From positions 4,276,775-4,340,774 of the forward strand of contig ML660211.1 of the NCBI GenBank assembly GCA_007570785.1: a stretch of 64,000 nucleotides of DNA, read 5' to 3'. This DNA is from Antilocapra americana. Its lineage: Eukaryota > Chordata > Mammalia > Artiodactyla > Antilocapridae. Both the position numbers and the translations under genes were made by a program. Below are positions 32,236 through 44,693 of the stretch, in pieces. Under the pieces are notes generated by a model that saw only the letters and a program-made list of their open reading frames with translations, made no database searches and was not told the DNA's origin. How positions within the stretch are numbered: position 1 is the first letter of the stretch; each line of letters starts with the position of its first letter.

Positions 32236-32849
32236 ATCTATGTAAATTTTCTATTGCTGCATGACAAATTAGATAAACATAGAAGCTTAAAACAACACTC
32301 ATGAATGAATTATCTCACAATTTTCTTGGATCTTGAGTCCAGACATGGGCTAAATGGATCCTTTGCTCAAGGTCTCACAAGGCTGTGAGACCATATGTTG
32401 GCCATGTTTTTTATTTCATTTAGAAGATCTTACTAGATAGAGAATATTCTGTTTCCAGGCTTATTCATAGTCTTGGCAGCATTCAGTTCTTTGAAGATGT
32501 AGGACTGTTTTCTTTTTATCAGTCAGCAAGCAAGCACTTGCAGCTCTTAGAGGCTGCCTGTGATTACCTGATGTGTGCTCCCTGTAGTCAGTTCCCAACA
32601 AAAATATTAGTTTCTTTCAGGCCAGTTGGGGAACATCTGTTTCTTCATTTTCTTTCACAGTCTCCTTTAATTAATCTTGGACCATGATGGTATCCATTTT
32701 GATTTATAGATTACTAACCTAATCACAGGAGTGGTAGTCTATCATAGTCACAGGTAATGCCTACTTACAAAGGAAGATGTTCACACAGGATATTTACACA
32801 AGGGAGCTATAAGCTGATGGCCATTTTAGAATCCTGCCTCCCACATCTA
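32236..32849 (+). mobile_element. Old ERVL/MaLR-type solo LTR with 5-bp repeat
   Basis: Starts TGTAAATTTTCTATTGCTGC at 32241 and ends near GAATCCTGCCTCCCAC at 32844. The body has GCTTAAAACAACACTCATG, AAGGTCTCACAAGGCTG and TAATCACAGGAGTGGTAG, typical of old mammalian ERVL-like LTRs. ATCTA stands on both sides (32236-32240 and 32845-32849), fitting the 5-base duplication usual for this class. No viral genes adjoin it, so it is a solo LTR. Confidence 0.75.
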
Positions 32850-32917
32850 CCCTAAAAATTCTCATCTTATTAATGATAATCCCTGCAAAATATTGCTACT
32901 GGTAACATTTGTGTAGT

Positions 32918-33115
32918 GAATTTCCCAAGTGGTGCCCAGGTAAGGAATCCTCCTGTCAATGCAAGAGACACAGGTTTGATCCAGGGTTGGGAAGATCCCC
33001 TGGAGTAGGAAATGGCAACCTGCTCCAGCATTCTTGCCTGAAACATTCCAGGGACAGAGGAGCTTGACTACAGTTTATGGGATCACAAAGTTGCACACGA
33101 CTGAGCATGGGCCCG
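32918..33115 (+). mobile_element. Bov-tA SINE with AC-rich tail
   Basis: Sense Bov-tA: CCCAAGTGGTGCCCAGGTAA head, GGGTTGGGAAGATCCCCTGG, CATTCTTGCCTGAAACATTC, CACACGACTGAGCATGG. A CA then TA microsatellite at about 33127-33147 follows its 3' end. Confidence 0.92.
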
Positions 33116-33148
33116 TGTGCATGTGTGCACACACACACACATATATAC

Positions 33149-34684
33149 CATCAGTGTAATGCATGAGTCTACCGGTCATGATGTTCCTTCACTTGACTCA
33201 ATCCATTTGCAATATTTCTGGTGCTTTAATAAATATACTTAGCTATGGGACTGACTAAATTAGGTAATTAGTAGACATCAGAGAAAAACTTCACCTTTGT
33301 ATAATTTCTGCTGCTGTATAATCCTAAGTAACATTCAGACCATAATGTATCACTGGTTCAAACTTTTCCTTGAAAGAAAGTTAAAAACAGGAAATAAAAT
33401 TGCTTTATTGAAATCCAATATGCACTTATATTTTTCCCATAACCTAAAATTAATGAGCATATGAGATTTTGATAAATGGTCTATTTAAACAGAAAAATTA
33501 TATAGAAAGGATAAATGACAGCCATTATTGTGAACAAGCAGATGTTTTCTTCTCATATTATAGTTCAGACTTTCATAAGATCCTCCTAATTACAGTCTGT
33601 ACACTAATATTCTTGCAATTCCAATCATTAACCTTCATCTGAAGCAGGAGTGTCTGCATAGGGTTCATTGTCATTGCAATGCTGTTTCTGTGTGAAAGCA
33701 AATGCTTGCTTGCAGAATGAAAAAATTATTCAGTGGAGTTAGTGTTCATTTACTGTTCTGATACCAAAAAAAAAGAAATTGAAAAATCCTAATTCCCCCT
33801 CCCCAACAACTCAGAATGTGGCATAAGCTATTTAGCCATTTTCAAGGAGAAACACAAATATTTTAATTGCAGAATCAGTAATAATGTATTGCTAAAAAAT
33901 AGTTTGGCTAAAAATGAAGAGAAAAACAAAAAGATTAAGAAGAATAATTAAGCAGTTCCAAAAGAAATGATGTGCAATTATAATGTACAATTCGATTCAA
34001 AGCTATTCTTCACAAAAGAAAAGGGAAAATGGCATGCCCAAGTAACAGATACTTTGTTTACAATGTAGTTTTGGTTTTCTTAATTACTACTTAAGATGCA
34101 GATTTTCCACTTAGGGTTATAAGAGAAAATAATCACTAGTTCCTCTCATTTCTATAATGTAAGCTTAATAAGGTGGTATAAAACTGCATATGAAAGTTTA
34201 GTAGATGAGTCTAAATAAAAGCTTAGGCAGAAAAATTATTTGATTCATGTCTTCTCTAAATTAACCCTTTAAATGCTATAAGGAAGGAATGATGATGATG
34301 AGATCAAAGCATATTTAGAAAGTTCTGTAGCTAAAAATGTTGTATTTATCACTTCTGATATATATCTATCCTGATATATTCTTCTGATGGAGGAAAGAAA
34401 TTTAATATGTATAATGACAAAATATCTTCTGCATGATGGATTTGATACTATTTTTTTATAAAATGGAAATAATTTCTTTTATAATAGGTTTTTTTCAACA
34501 TAGTCAAATTGAAATACTTACAGACACTTACCCAAGCATCATAAACCAATTCCTGAGATAATAAAGTACATTTGCAAACTACAATGTAGAATTGTAGAGG
34601 TCAAAGGGACTTCATGAATCATCTAAAACAATTCTTTCATTTAAATTATGAGCCTACCATCTAAATATGTTGACTGATTCTTTT
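33149..34684. other. Unassigned sequence
   Basis: About 1.5 kb with no recognised transposon or gene. The part 33630-33760 is less AT-rich and low in simple repeats. Confidence 0.45.
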
Positions 34685-36203
34685 TTACATTTATTTATAA
34701 ATGATGCATAGTTGATTTATAACATGTTAGTCTCAGGTGTATACTACAAAGATTTGGATATATATATATGATTAAGTTATAAATAAATATATATATATAT
34801 TCTTTTCCCTTATAGGTTATTACAATATACTGTGCATAGCTCCCTGTGCTATAAAGTAGGTCCTTGTTAGTTATCTATTTTATATATAGTAGTGGATCTA
34901 TGTTAATTTCAAACTCCTAATTTATCCCTCCCCACACCTTCCCCCTTTGGTAACCATATGTTGTTTCCTATATGTGGATTCATTTCTGTTTTTATAAACA
35001 AGTTCATTTGTATCTTTTTCCAAATATATGTGATATTATATGATATTTATCTTTTTCTTTCTGGCTTACTTCACGAGTATGATAATCTCTAGGTCCATCC
35101 ATATTGCTACAAATGGCATTATTTCTTTCTTTTTAATGGCAGAATAACATTTCATTGTATATATATACCACATCTTTGTTATCCATTCTCCTGTTGATAG
35201 ACATTTAGGTTGCTTTTATGTCTTGGCTATTGTAACACTGGGGTGCTGTGTGTCTTTTTAAATTAGAATTTTCTTTGAATACATCCCCAGGAATAGAATA
35301 GCAGGATCCTATGATAATTCTATTTTTAGTTTTTTAAGGAACCTCCATACTATTCTCCACAGTGGCTTTATCAATTTATATTCCCACCAATAGTGTAGGA
35401 GGGTTCCCTTTTCTCCACACCCTCTTCAGCCTGTAAACTTTTTGATGATGACCATTCTGACTTTTGTAAAGTGATACTTCATTGTAATTTTCATTTTCCT
35501 AATAATTAGCTATCATGAACATTTTTTCTTATGCCAGTTTGTCACCTGTATGTCTCTTTTGGAGAAATGTCTATTTATATCTACCTATTTTTTTATTGGG
35601 TTGCTTGTTATTGAACTGTTTGAGCAGTTTGTATTAATGTATTTTGGGAATTAATCCTTTGTTGGTCATATCATTTGCAAACATTGTCTCCCATTTTTAA
35701 ATTTTCTTTATGATTTTCTTTGCTGTGGAAATGCTTTTAAGTTTAATTGTGTCCAACTTATTATTTCTTTTTATGTCTATTAAACTGGAAGATAGATCTA
35801 AAACAATTTTGCTATAATTTATATCAAAGAGTGTTCTGCCTATGTTTTCCTCTATGAGTTTTTTAGTATCTGGTCTTACATTTAGGTGTTTAATCCATTT
35901 TGAGTTTATTTTTGCTTATGGTGTTAACTAGAGTTCTAATTTTATTCTTTTCCTTGAAGCTATCCACTTTTCCCAGCTTCATATATTAAAGAGTCTGCTT
36001 TTTCTCCACTGTATATTCTTGCCTCCTTCATTGTAGATTTATTGGCCATAAGTGCATGGGTCTGTTTCTGGGCTTTCTGACCTGTTCTACTGATCTATAT
36101 GTCTGTTTCTTCACTAGTACTATATTGCTTTAATTCAACCAAAGTTTCCTAGAACATCCTGAGGTCAGAGAGCCTGATTTATCCACCTTCATTTTTCTTT
36201 CTC
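34685..36203 (-). mobile_element. L1 3' end and ORF2 C-terminal half
   Basis: Antisense ruminant-type L1: 3' UTR (GTTGATTTATAACATGTTAG near 34711, GTTATTACAATATACTGTGC near 34817), then ORF2 C-terminal coding in reverse (AATATTTATATTCCCACC-type segment near 35378, AATTTTCATTTTCCTAATAA near 35487). It runs to a BovB insertion point, and recognisable L1 does not continue after it. TA-rich runs lie at 34756-34800. Confidence 0.87.
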
Positions 36204-36500
36204 AAGATTACTTTTCAGTTCATTTCAGTTCAGTTGCTCAGTTGTGCCTGACTCTTAGTGACCCCATGAACTCCAGGTCTCCCTGTCCATTACCAACTCC
36301 CAGAATTTACTCACACTCATGTCTGGTGAGTCGGTGATGCCGTCCAACCATCTCATCCTCTATGGTCCCCATCTCCTCCCACCTTCAATCTTTCCCAGCA
36401 TCAGAGTCTTTTCAAATGAGTCAGCTCTTCACATCAGGTGGTCAAATTATCAGAGTTTCAGCTTCAACATCAGTCCCTCCAATGAAAAAAGATTACTTTT
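36204..36500 (-). mobile_element. BovB 3' fragment with 12-bp TSD
   Basis: Antisense BovB at 36216-36488 (CAGTTCAGTTGCTCAGTTG to AGTCCCTCCAATGAA). AAGATTACTTTT is repeated exactly at 36204-36215 and 36489-36500. Confidence 0.96.
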
Positions 36501-37437
36501 TATAATGATTGATTTTTAGAAGAATTATTGTAATAAATAAATAGATAAACTGATTTAAGATCCCTACCTAATGAGTGAATAAGTAGAAATTTCACAACAA
36601 CACAGTTTCTGGACAATAAATCCAGTATTTTTAATGTTAAACAGTTAAAATTTAATTTAGCACTGGCTCTTTGATTATTTTCTATAAAGTTTGATATGTA
36701 TTATTTGGAAAATGCATATTTAATGAAGTTTAAATGGTACCATAGTAGTTTCAAGTATACATCACAGCGCTTAGATATTTAGATATATACATATATACAT
36801 TTCAAAATTGTCACCATAAAAGGTCTAGCTGCCAACTATCACTGTACAAAATTACTACAATGTTTTCAAATATATTCCTCATGCGGTATATTACCTCAGC
36901 AGGATTTATTTATTCTGTAACTGGAAGTTTGTACTTAATGTACTTCTCTGCATTTTTAGTGCATTTTCAATTTGAAAATTTCAGTGGTGTGGTTTTGGGC
37001 AAATTAAATTTGATAGATTATTTCCCAGTGGAATTTAGAAATACAGGGTACTAATTTCATTGAAGTTTCTGAGAAGCCACTGTTACCTTGCACTGGAATA
37101 CCTAATCTCAATAATATTGCCATAAAATTTTTTTATGTTACTTCTAACTCTCTTCTCCATATCCCAAAGCATGAGTTTGAGTTTCATAGAAATATTCAAT
37201 AGCTTTCACATACTGCCCCCTCCCTGAATTGTATAAGTCCAAAAGAACTAAATGAGAATTTTTGTGCTTGAGCAAAATGACAATTATTATAACATTCAAT
37301 ATTAAGATTGGGAGTCTAAAAATGGGAAAAAGAAAAGTGTATGAGATAGCTATTGACTAAACTTCAAAAAAATCTTTGAGTATTATGGATATTTTTCTTC
37401 AACTATTAGCAAATGATGTTATTCTTTTGATTATACA
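36501..37437. other. Unassigned AT-rich DNA
   Basis: No repeat or gene recognised. The 64-codon plus frame at 36860-37054 is Phe-rich, without a domain. Confidence 0.4.
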
Positions 37438-37641
37438 GGGATTCTCTTGTGGTTCAACTGGTAAAGAATCCTCCTGCAATGAAGGAAACCTGGGTTCAAT
37501 TCCTGGGTTAGGAAGATCCCCTGGAGAAGGGAAAGACTATCTACTCCAGTATTCTGGCCTGGAGAATTCCTTGGTCTGTATAGCCCATGGGGTTGTAAAG
37601 AGTCAGACATGACTGAGCGACTTTCACTTTTACACACACAA
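37438..37641 (+). mobile_element. Bov-tA SINE
   Basis: Sense Bov-tA: GGGATTCTCTTGTGGTTCAA head, TAGGAAGATCCCCTGGAG, GAGTCAGACATGACTGAGCG, TTTCACTTTTACACACACA tail. Confidence 0.94.
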
Positions 37642-38762
37642 TATTTACTCTAAATTTCAAATTGTAAACTACTCCTTCAAATACTTAGTAATTATATTTA
37701 TATCTCACTCTTGAGTTGTCATTTCCATTTTGTAACAAATATCTGCTCATCACTTACCAATTGTGAGCACTATGTGGGTAAATTGGTAATGACAGAAGAA
37801 TTTCAAGTTAAGGTCCTAATTCTCAACTACTTTACACTGTAGAAAGTGTATATATGCCAAAAAAGAATCATATACAATAAAGTAATACAATTTTAGGTTT
37901 TAAACTGGGTCAACAGTAGAGTCTTCTTCAAAGATGGCTGTATCAAGTGAATGAATACAGGAAAAAAACATAGCCGTTCTTTGCATAAAGCAAATCATCA
38001 AATCATCTCTTATAGCTATGAAGTCTAATAATATGGAAAATGATATTGAATTGGAATATTCAGTTCAAGTCTTTTACTGTGTGAATATATTTATTAGTTT
38101 ATTTCTGTTAAAAAATTAATAGTTTAAAAACCAAAGTTGTTTAGCAGCATTACATAAGTAAAGTTAGTTTTTAAAATTAAAGACAGAAAGTTGTCAATAA
38201 ATCTTGCCACTTTTATAGTAATATGTCAATAAACAGAATCTTTTGTTTTAAGATAAATGAGGCAAAAATTCATTTTTTTCCAAGTGAGGGAATTTTCTCA
38301 CTTCTATGAGCCATGGACATGGCATAGATCTCATATTTACTACATTGAGCAGTTTTTGTATCATAAAGCATGAATCATAGCACACGCTTTTAAAGAACCC
38401 TTTCATACCTCTCAGTACAGTATGTGTTATCACTACCACTAGCATAGTAGTGAGATTTAACTACTCAATAAACATGTACGGATGAATGATAACTGAGCAT
38501 AAATATGTAAATAAAGCAAAGCATTGTGCCAACACAATGAAACACGATAAAGTGAATGAAAAGAATAAAGCATTTTAAAATAATGCAATGAACACTTTGG
38601 AGACATCAAACAGTGGGAGCTGGCAGTTTATATATACATTGCGCCACGACTTGCTTCCATATTGCCCTGTCCCCCAAACTTAGCACAGCAGAGGACGCTT
38701 ACGTGAGTGTCACTCTGGGTGGCCTGCGCGGATTGACGTGGCTTCTGCTGTAGCAACCTATA
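37642..38762. other. Unassigned DNA with a small CpG cluster
   Basis: No young repeats. At 38641-38760 the sequence has several CpGs in a short span (GCGCCACGAC, GACGCTTACGTGAG, CTGCGCGGATTGACGTGG), unlike the CpG-poor surroundings. I see no gene. Confidence 0.45.
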
Positions 38763-38900
38763 AGGCTGGTACTATTAATAGTACCTCATTCGCCAGGTGA
38801 CGAGGTATATAACTTATGTAAGGCCATAGAGCTCACAGTTAGCAGAATTAGATTTGAACTTGAGCCTCTGCCTCACAGTTGGAGCTTGTAAAAAGCACAG
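38763..38900 (-). mobile_element. MIR SINE
   Basis: Antisense MIR-like: GGTACTATTAATAGTACC, TAACTTATGTAAGGCCATAG, GCTCACAGTTAGCAGAATTA, TTTGAACTTGAGCC. It matches the MIR order 3' to 5'. Confidence 0.7.
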
Positions 38901-41900
38901 TCCTCTTCCTCTCTAACATCGCTTCCTTTTCTGTCTGACTCCAACCATTTTACAAGACCCTGCACATAAACTTAACTCCAGCATATGAATTCAAGACCCA
39001 CATAGCACTGAATATATTCTCTTATATGCCTGTCTCCCTACTTGCTTCTCTATCTGTAATCTATCGGTCATTTGCATCACCATCAGCATCATCATATCAT
39101 TATCATCATTCATTCATGTACAGGTAATTCTTCAACTGGTCTGGAAGTTATAAGGGAAACAGTGTCTAAATTTTTTTTCCAGCACTTATTTTTGTCATAC
39201 ATTATGCTAAGCATTTTATATCCATCATTCTAGAGCACAGCAACCAAATAAAAAAGCCCTTTAAAAAAATCACTCTTTTAGTGGGATATAATATTCCTAC
39301 TTATCTTTCTGAGGAAATTTGCATAGGCTAATATAGACTACACTACGGAAATATTTACATTGAGGTTTCAGACATAGCTCAGTTATGCTTCATTCATTTT
39401 CTGTTATATCAAAATAAATATTTTTGCCCCATCTAGCTTTCAGTTTTCAATTCAATATTACTCAATTTGACAAAAACATTAAGCAATTAGTAAATTTAAA
39501 TTATAAATGTTATAAATTAGGTAACTTAATATCAGAATCACATTAATATTCACTGATAAACTTTTGTGAAAATTTCCCATGTAGTGATAGTAAAAAATTA
39601 GAAATGAATGGAAAATTATGAAACTGAGTCTCTTGTGGCAGTTGATTTTCAATATGTATGGAGTCTTTTTACCAAAGGAGATAGGAATTATTATACCCTG
39701 TTAAATACACTTAGAGTGGTTACTTTAACATTATATCTCTTTAAAGTAAACCTTGAATTACTTATCATACAGTTGCCATATGTTCAATAACCATGAAAAG
39801 TGGCCGTAGAAATCCATTTTAGATAAAATAAGTATTCATCAAATTGATGTTAGAACTTTAATTTTCTCCCTAAAATATAAAAAAGCATTTCATTCATAAA
39901 TGTTTTTATTTACTACTTATATATGCAAGAAACTAAATATACATAAATTTTACATACATCAAGAAAACACTAAAGTCCTATTTCTATCAAATTAAGTTAA
40001 ATTTATCTGCTAACCAAAATGGTGAACTATAGATGTCTTCCTGCTTTTTGCAGTCTTTTCTTTCCCTTCTTAGTACTCCATATCCCATTCCAGAAGCAAG
40101 AATTGTTTTCCATTCCTCTTAGGATGTAATTTATAGCTAGTTGTCTGTCAATTCCCTGAAAATTCTAGTTGAAATTGATTTGAAGTCCATTTTTTTCCTA
40201 CTAGTATTTTAAATTTCATAATGCTTCTGAAATCTACATGAAAGTGAAAGTGCTTGGACCCATAGAAGGGAACTTTGCTCTCACATATTTAAAATTTCTG
40301 CTATATATATATATATATATACACACACATATATATATATATACTTTAGTCAGAGACTTCTGCCTTTCTGGAATTATATATCATAAACCGTGATATTTAC
40401 TTATAGTATCAGTGTTATAGACAAGATTAAAGCACCATCAACCAAACATATTTGAAACAACCAGGTTTTAAATAGCAACTTGAAAAGACATGAACATATA
40501 ACTAGCATTACAGTGAAGTAAATTAAAGAATGTTAAAGAAATCAATAAGAAAAATAGACTAGGTAAGAGAAACTTGTACAATTTTTTTTATTGTGATTCC
40601 AATGATCTTTTATCTTTCCAATGGTAAGTTTTTCTTTTCTCCATGGGTCTTTGCTTCAGAAAAGCAAAGCAAAATAAATCTGAATAAACAAAAATGCCCC
40701 TAGAACAGTACATTTTAAGTGTTGGGTATGCCTTTTTGGAAGGATATGCTGGATATTTTTCCCCAAGTGATTCTCTTGCCTGGATTTCTTCTCCAAAAGC
40801 AAAATGTAATTTTTAAATCTTCAAGTGCTTTAGGGAAGAGAAACACTGCAGGAGTGTTCAGGTTGGAGTTAATAAGCAGAATTTACTAGTTATACTCTTG
40901 ACTTCACATCTCAGCGTGGACATATATTAGAAGAGGAAATAGAGGGAAGGAGGCCAATTGGGAGTTAGAATTTCAAAGAAATTAAAGATACAGCTATGCC
41001 CAACAACGTATACTGCCCTTTCTATATCCACAAGTAGAAAAGCATGGCATTCAGAGCTGAATATTAGGAAAAATATAAACAGAACTTTTGGAAAGAGAAA
41101 AGATTTACTGCATTTTTATTATCTTAAGATTTTAAATTCATATTTTAAAAAGAAAACTTAAAGTAAGTCTTGTGATAGATAAGTGGAGAAAACATGTAAA
41201 ATGGCAGACAATGATATGTATTTGTTTAAATAGATTTTCATAGATAAAATTCAAATTTTAATATGTTGTTTATAAACATTGAACACCTTATCACAACATA
41301 TGCGAAAACACACAAGCCAGAAAAATAAATGTTGCTTTGGATTACTTTTGAGAAAAAAATACTGAGCTGGGGAAAAGTAATGAGTAAAACTTATAAACCT
41401 AGAATTCAATGTTTAATATATTTATTTTTTCTGCAAAAAATCAAAATTTCTAATATTTATCTTCAAATACTTTACGAAAACTGACCTTATGGGGAAAATA
41501 TTAGGTGTATCTGTATGTGTTATCTTTGTTAGAATTGGTGCATAAAAAAATTAGGCAAGTAACACTATGCTTTCAAGAGAAATTTATGCTCCATCTATAG
41601 CTATTTAAAATTGTCCCTTACTGCTAATAAATAGGAATTACTAATTTTCACTCCAGAATATTATGAAAAACTGGAAACCAAATATAATAAACACTGCTTG
41701 CTATCGAGGAAAAAAGAAAAAAAGGAACTGCTTCTGGAAGAAATAATGCTTCCCAATAGATTTAGCACAAAAATGGGAAATAAACAGCATTATATGTTTC
41801 TTCTTAAGAATGCCTTTCATTGAGTCCAAATTTCCCTCCAGTGACTGCTCCATTTCTTTTTTTCCTTGAGGCAAAACTTCTTAAGTAATTAAGCAATTTC

Positions 41901-42398
41901 CATCACCTTTCAACTTATTCTTCTTTATACCTACTTTCTTCATTCCCAATACTCAAGTGAAATTATTCTCAGTACGTTTCTTAATGAAATCTGTATTGCT
42001 AATGCCAGCAGAAAACTCTTGGTCCTTATCTTCCTAACCTCTTAGCAGCATGAAGCATATTGGTGTACTCCATCCTTCTGTATCCATTGTCTTTATTTGG
42101 TTTTAAAATAGTAGCCCACACATTAGCTTCCCTGCACATAAAAAGTTCTAACTGTAGTGTTCCTTTATATTGAGTAATTGTTAGCACAGGCTTTTTTAGT
42201 AACTTCTTCTTTTGCTCCCGATCAGCACATAAGACATTTGGTTTAATGTTCTTTCCACTTCTCTTTGTAGTCTCATCTCCAAATGATTCCACTCACATGC
42301 CCTCTATAATATGCTGTGTCTTCCATATATGTATCTTATGTCTTGATTTTTTTTTCTGAAACCAAAACCAATTTATTCTTCTACCCTATGTCTTGGAT

Positions 42399-42442
<44 letters not shown>

Positions 42443-44275
42443 AAATAACATATATGATATATTCTATATATATAATATGCACAGTATTATATATAGATGT
42501 AGATATAGTGGTCCAACCTCAAGGACAGAAGTATGTTTTTACCACTTAGATTTTTTTTTTCCACAAGGAGTAAGATGTACCTACAGATTCTAGGATAACT
42601 AAGGGAATTCAATTAGTTCTCAATGGGAAAAGACAACTAGAATTGAAGGACAAAAACAAGAACAGATTAGGACATTTGAAAAAAATGGAGCATATGCCAA
42701 ATGACATTTTTATCCATTGTGAAAAACTTAATAGTTCAATAATTTTTGTAATTTTTCTTCTCTATTTTTTAAAGTTGATTAAAAAAACAATAATTTCCAT
42801 TGATTAATTTTTATGCCTTAACATCTTTTTCCAAATTATTTAGATTAATATCCATAGATCCTGCTCTTTTTGTACTTAAATGTCATTGATGTATTTATTA
42901 TTTAGTTACAATAATAAAACTTACATTGCGAGGGAGGTCAATTATATGGTGAACTTACAAGTGCATATCTCAAGTGATTGGAAGCAGACTATCTGAGAAA
43001 TCTAGAATGTATGCAATTAGACACATTTATTTTTCTGTAGGTGTCAATTAGTATATTTTAGATAAGGACTAACAACTTGTCTGTCAAAAAACTTAAGCAT
43101 AGATTAAAGAACTTCTACAGTGCTATGGTTCCAAATATTGGAGTAGTTATCAAATTACTTATGTTATGTCATACCTTTAAATATTATGGAAGCAATACAA
43201 AAGGAAAAGGAGGAGAAAATGAAAAAAGAGGAGGAAGAGAGAAATGGAAGAAAACAGCAAAAGATGAATTTACAACCTTCCTTTTTAGCATAATGAAAAT
43301 AACAGTTGTATATATGATTGCTTAAATTTCCAATAAAGATACTGTCTGATTTTATCTTCTGAAATAAAAGCTAAGATTTTGAAACATGTCTTTAAAATAT
43401 TCAATAGTATATTTTCTTATTAGTAGAAAATATAGTTAGAGCTAATCAAATATACTTGCAAATGACATACACAGTTTGTATATAAGACATTTCTTTGGCA
43501 GATTTTTGGTTTAATTAAACAGAAGAAAAGTGAGTAGACTCTTTCACAGATCATTGTTCAGTTGGCCAAGTAAATCAGCATTCATTTATAGGCAATATTG
43601 ATAGTATAATAATATGACTTCTGATTCTTCTACTTTTACAAAGCTCACAGGGATACTGTGATTTTAGATAATTCTGATTTCTTCCATCTAACTTTCCAGA
43701 CATTATCTTGTCTTAAATTTCAGTCCACGGGAATCAGTCTTGCTATGTTCTTCTTCTAAGTATCAGGAGACACATTTTGAAACAAATACCTTTGTTTTCT
43801 TAGAAATAAATCACATATTTTTTCTTTATATTTCTGATATTACTGGCATAAATCAGTTAAGATTTTCACATTTTATGTGATCAACAGTCAGAATTTCTAC
43901 TCCTAAATTGTTTCTATAAACAACACCAAAAATAAAATACACCTGTCACAAAAATATCAGTGATATATGTTGAGGTTGATATTAATAAAGAAGTCTAAAA
44001 TATGAAGTTGATCTAATCTACCTTTTTGTTTATTGCTCTTTCCAAAGCTATAAAATAAACAAAACAGAGCAAATATTATGAAAACAAACACATTCTCTTT
44101 GTAGATAACTGTGGATGTGAAGTTTTAAAGCCAACTTATAATTATTATGCCTTCTGAACCTCTCTGTATGATCTAATAAGAGCTTTCTTACATTAGTTCT
44201 GTGTTTTTCCTGCAAGAGGGTTTTGTTCTCTTAAGGCATTAAAATGTTATGTATATTTTTTTTTTATCTTTTTAG
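38901..44275. other. Transposon-poor AT-rich stretch
   Basis: About 5.4 kb in which I recognise no LINE, SINE or LTR. It has only simple repeats: CAT-rich at about 39070-39115, TA/CA at 40302-40343, and (AT)19 at 42402-42439. Open frames such as 42026-42292 (minus, 88 codons) and 43077-43325 (plus, 82 codons) are Lys/Asn-rich and have no recognisable domain. Confidence 0.5.
42402..42439. repeat. (AT)19 microsatellite
   Basis: A pure 38-base AT run. The open frames across it (42316-42593) encode Tyr-Ile repeats and are artefacts. Confidence 0.97.
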
Positions 44276-44344
44276 GAGGCCCAGAAGTGGAAAATGAGCT
44301 GAAGTACACTTAAGAGCCTCCTAAATTCCTCCAGGCAAAATAAG
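44276..44344 (+). other. Candidate spliced exon (noncoding or UTR)
   Basis: A 69-base segment preceded by a long pyrimidine tract and AG (TTTTTTATCTTTTTAG, ending 44275) and followed by a near-ideal donor, AAG|GTAAGC, at 44342-44350. All three plus-strand frames contain a stop (TGA, TGA and TAA), so it cannot be an ordinary internal coding exon. A terminal coding piece, a UTR exon, an lncRNA exon or a poison exon remains possible. No neighbouring exon is visible in the window, and splice-like motifs also arise by chance. Confidence 0.35.
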
Positions 44345-44461
44345 GTAAGCTTTTTTGTGTGTGTTCTATTTATTCTGCACTATGGAGTTATATTTCACTT
44401 TAGAGTATAAATGTGGTATCATTGCAAAATCACTACAGAAAAGGTAATAAGTTTTTCTAGG

Positions 44462-44693
44462 GCTTCCCTGGTAGCTCAGCTGGGAAAGAATCTACCTGCA
44501 GTTCAATTCCTGGGTTGGCAAGATCCTCTGGAGAAGGGATAGTCTACCCCCTCTAGTATTCTTAGGCTTCCTTGTTGGCTCAGATGGTAAAGAATCTGCC
44601 TGCAATGGGGGAGATCTAGTTTCGATCAATCCTGGGTTGGGAAGATCCCTTGGAGAAGGGAACAGCTACCCACTCCAGTATTCTGGCCTGGAG
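44462..44693 (+). mobile_element. Two tandem truncated Bov-tA SINEs
   Basis: A first head and part body (GCTTCCCTGGTAGCTCAGC to CTCTAGTATTCTT, about 44462-44565) is followed at once by a second head (AGGCTTCCTTGTTGGCTCAG) and part body ending TATTCTGGCCTGGAG at 44693. Both stop at the same internal point, which suggests duplication or a dimeric source. Confidence 0.9.

Noticed and set aside
42026..42292. 88-codon minus-strand frame in the transposon-poor stretch
   Set aside because: Lys/Asn-rich, no recognisable motif, no ribosomal or splice context. Kept only as part of the unassigned stretch.
43077..43325. 82-codon plus-strand frame with a Lys/Gly/Glu-rich patch
   Set aside because: The patch comes from an A/G-rich tract (about 43200-43262); no domain or start context supports a gene.
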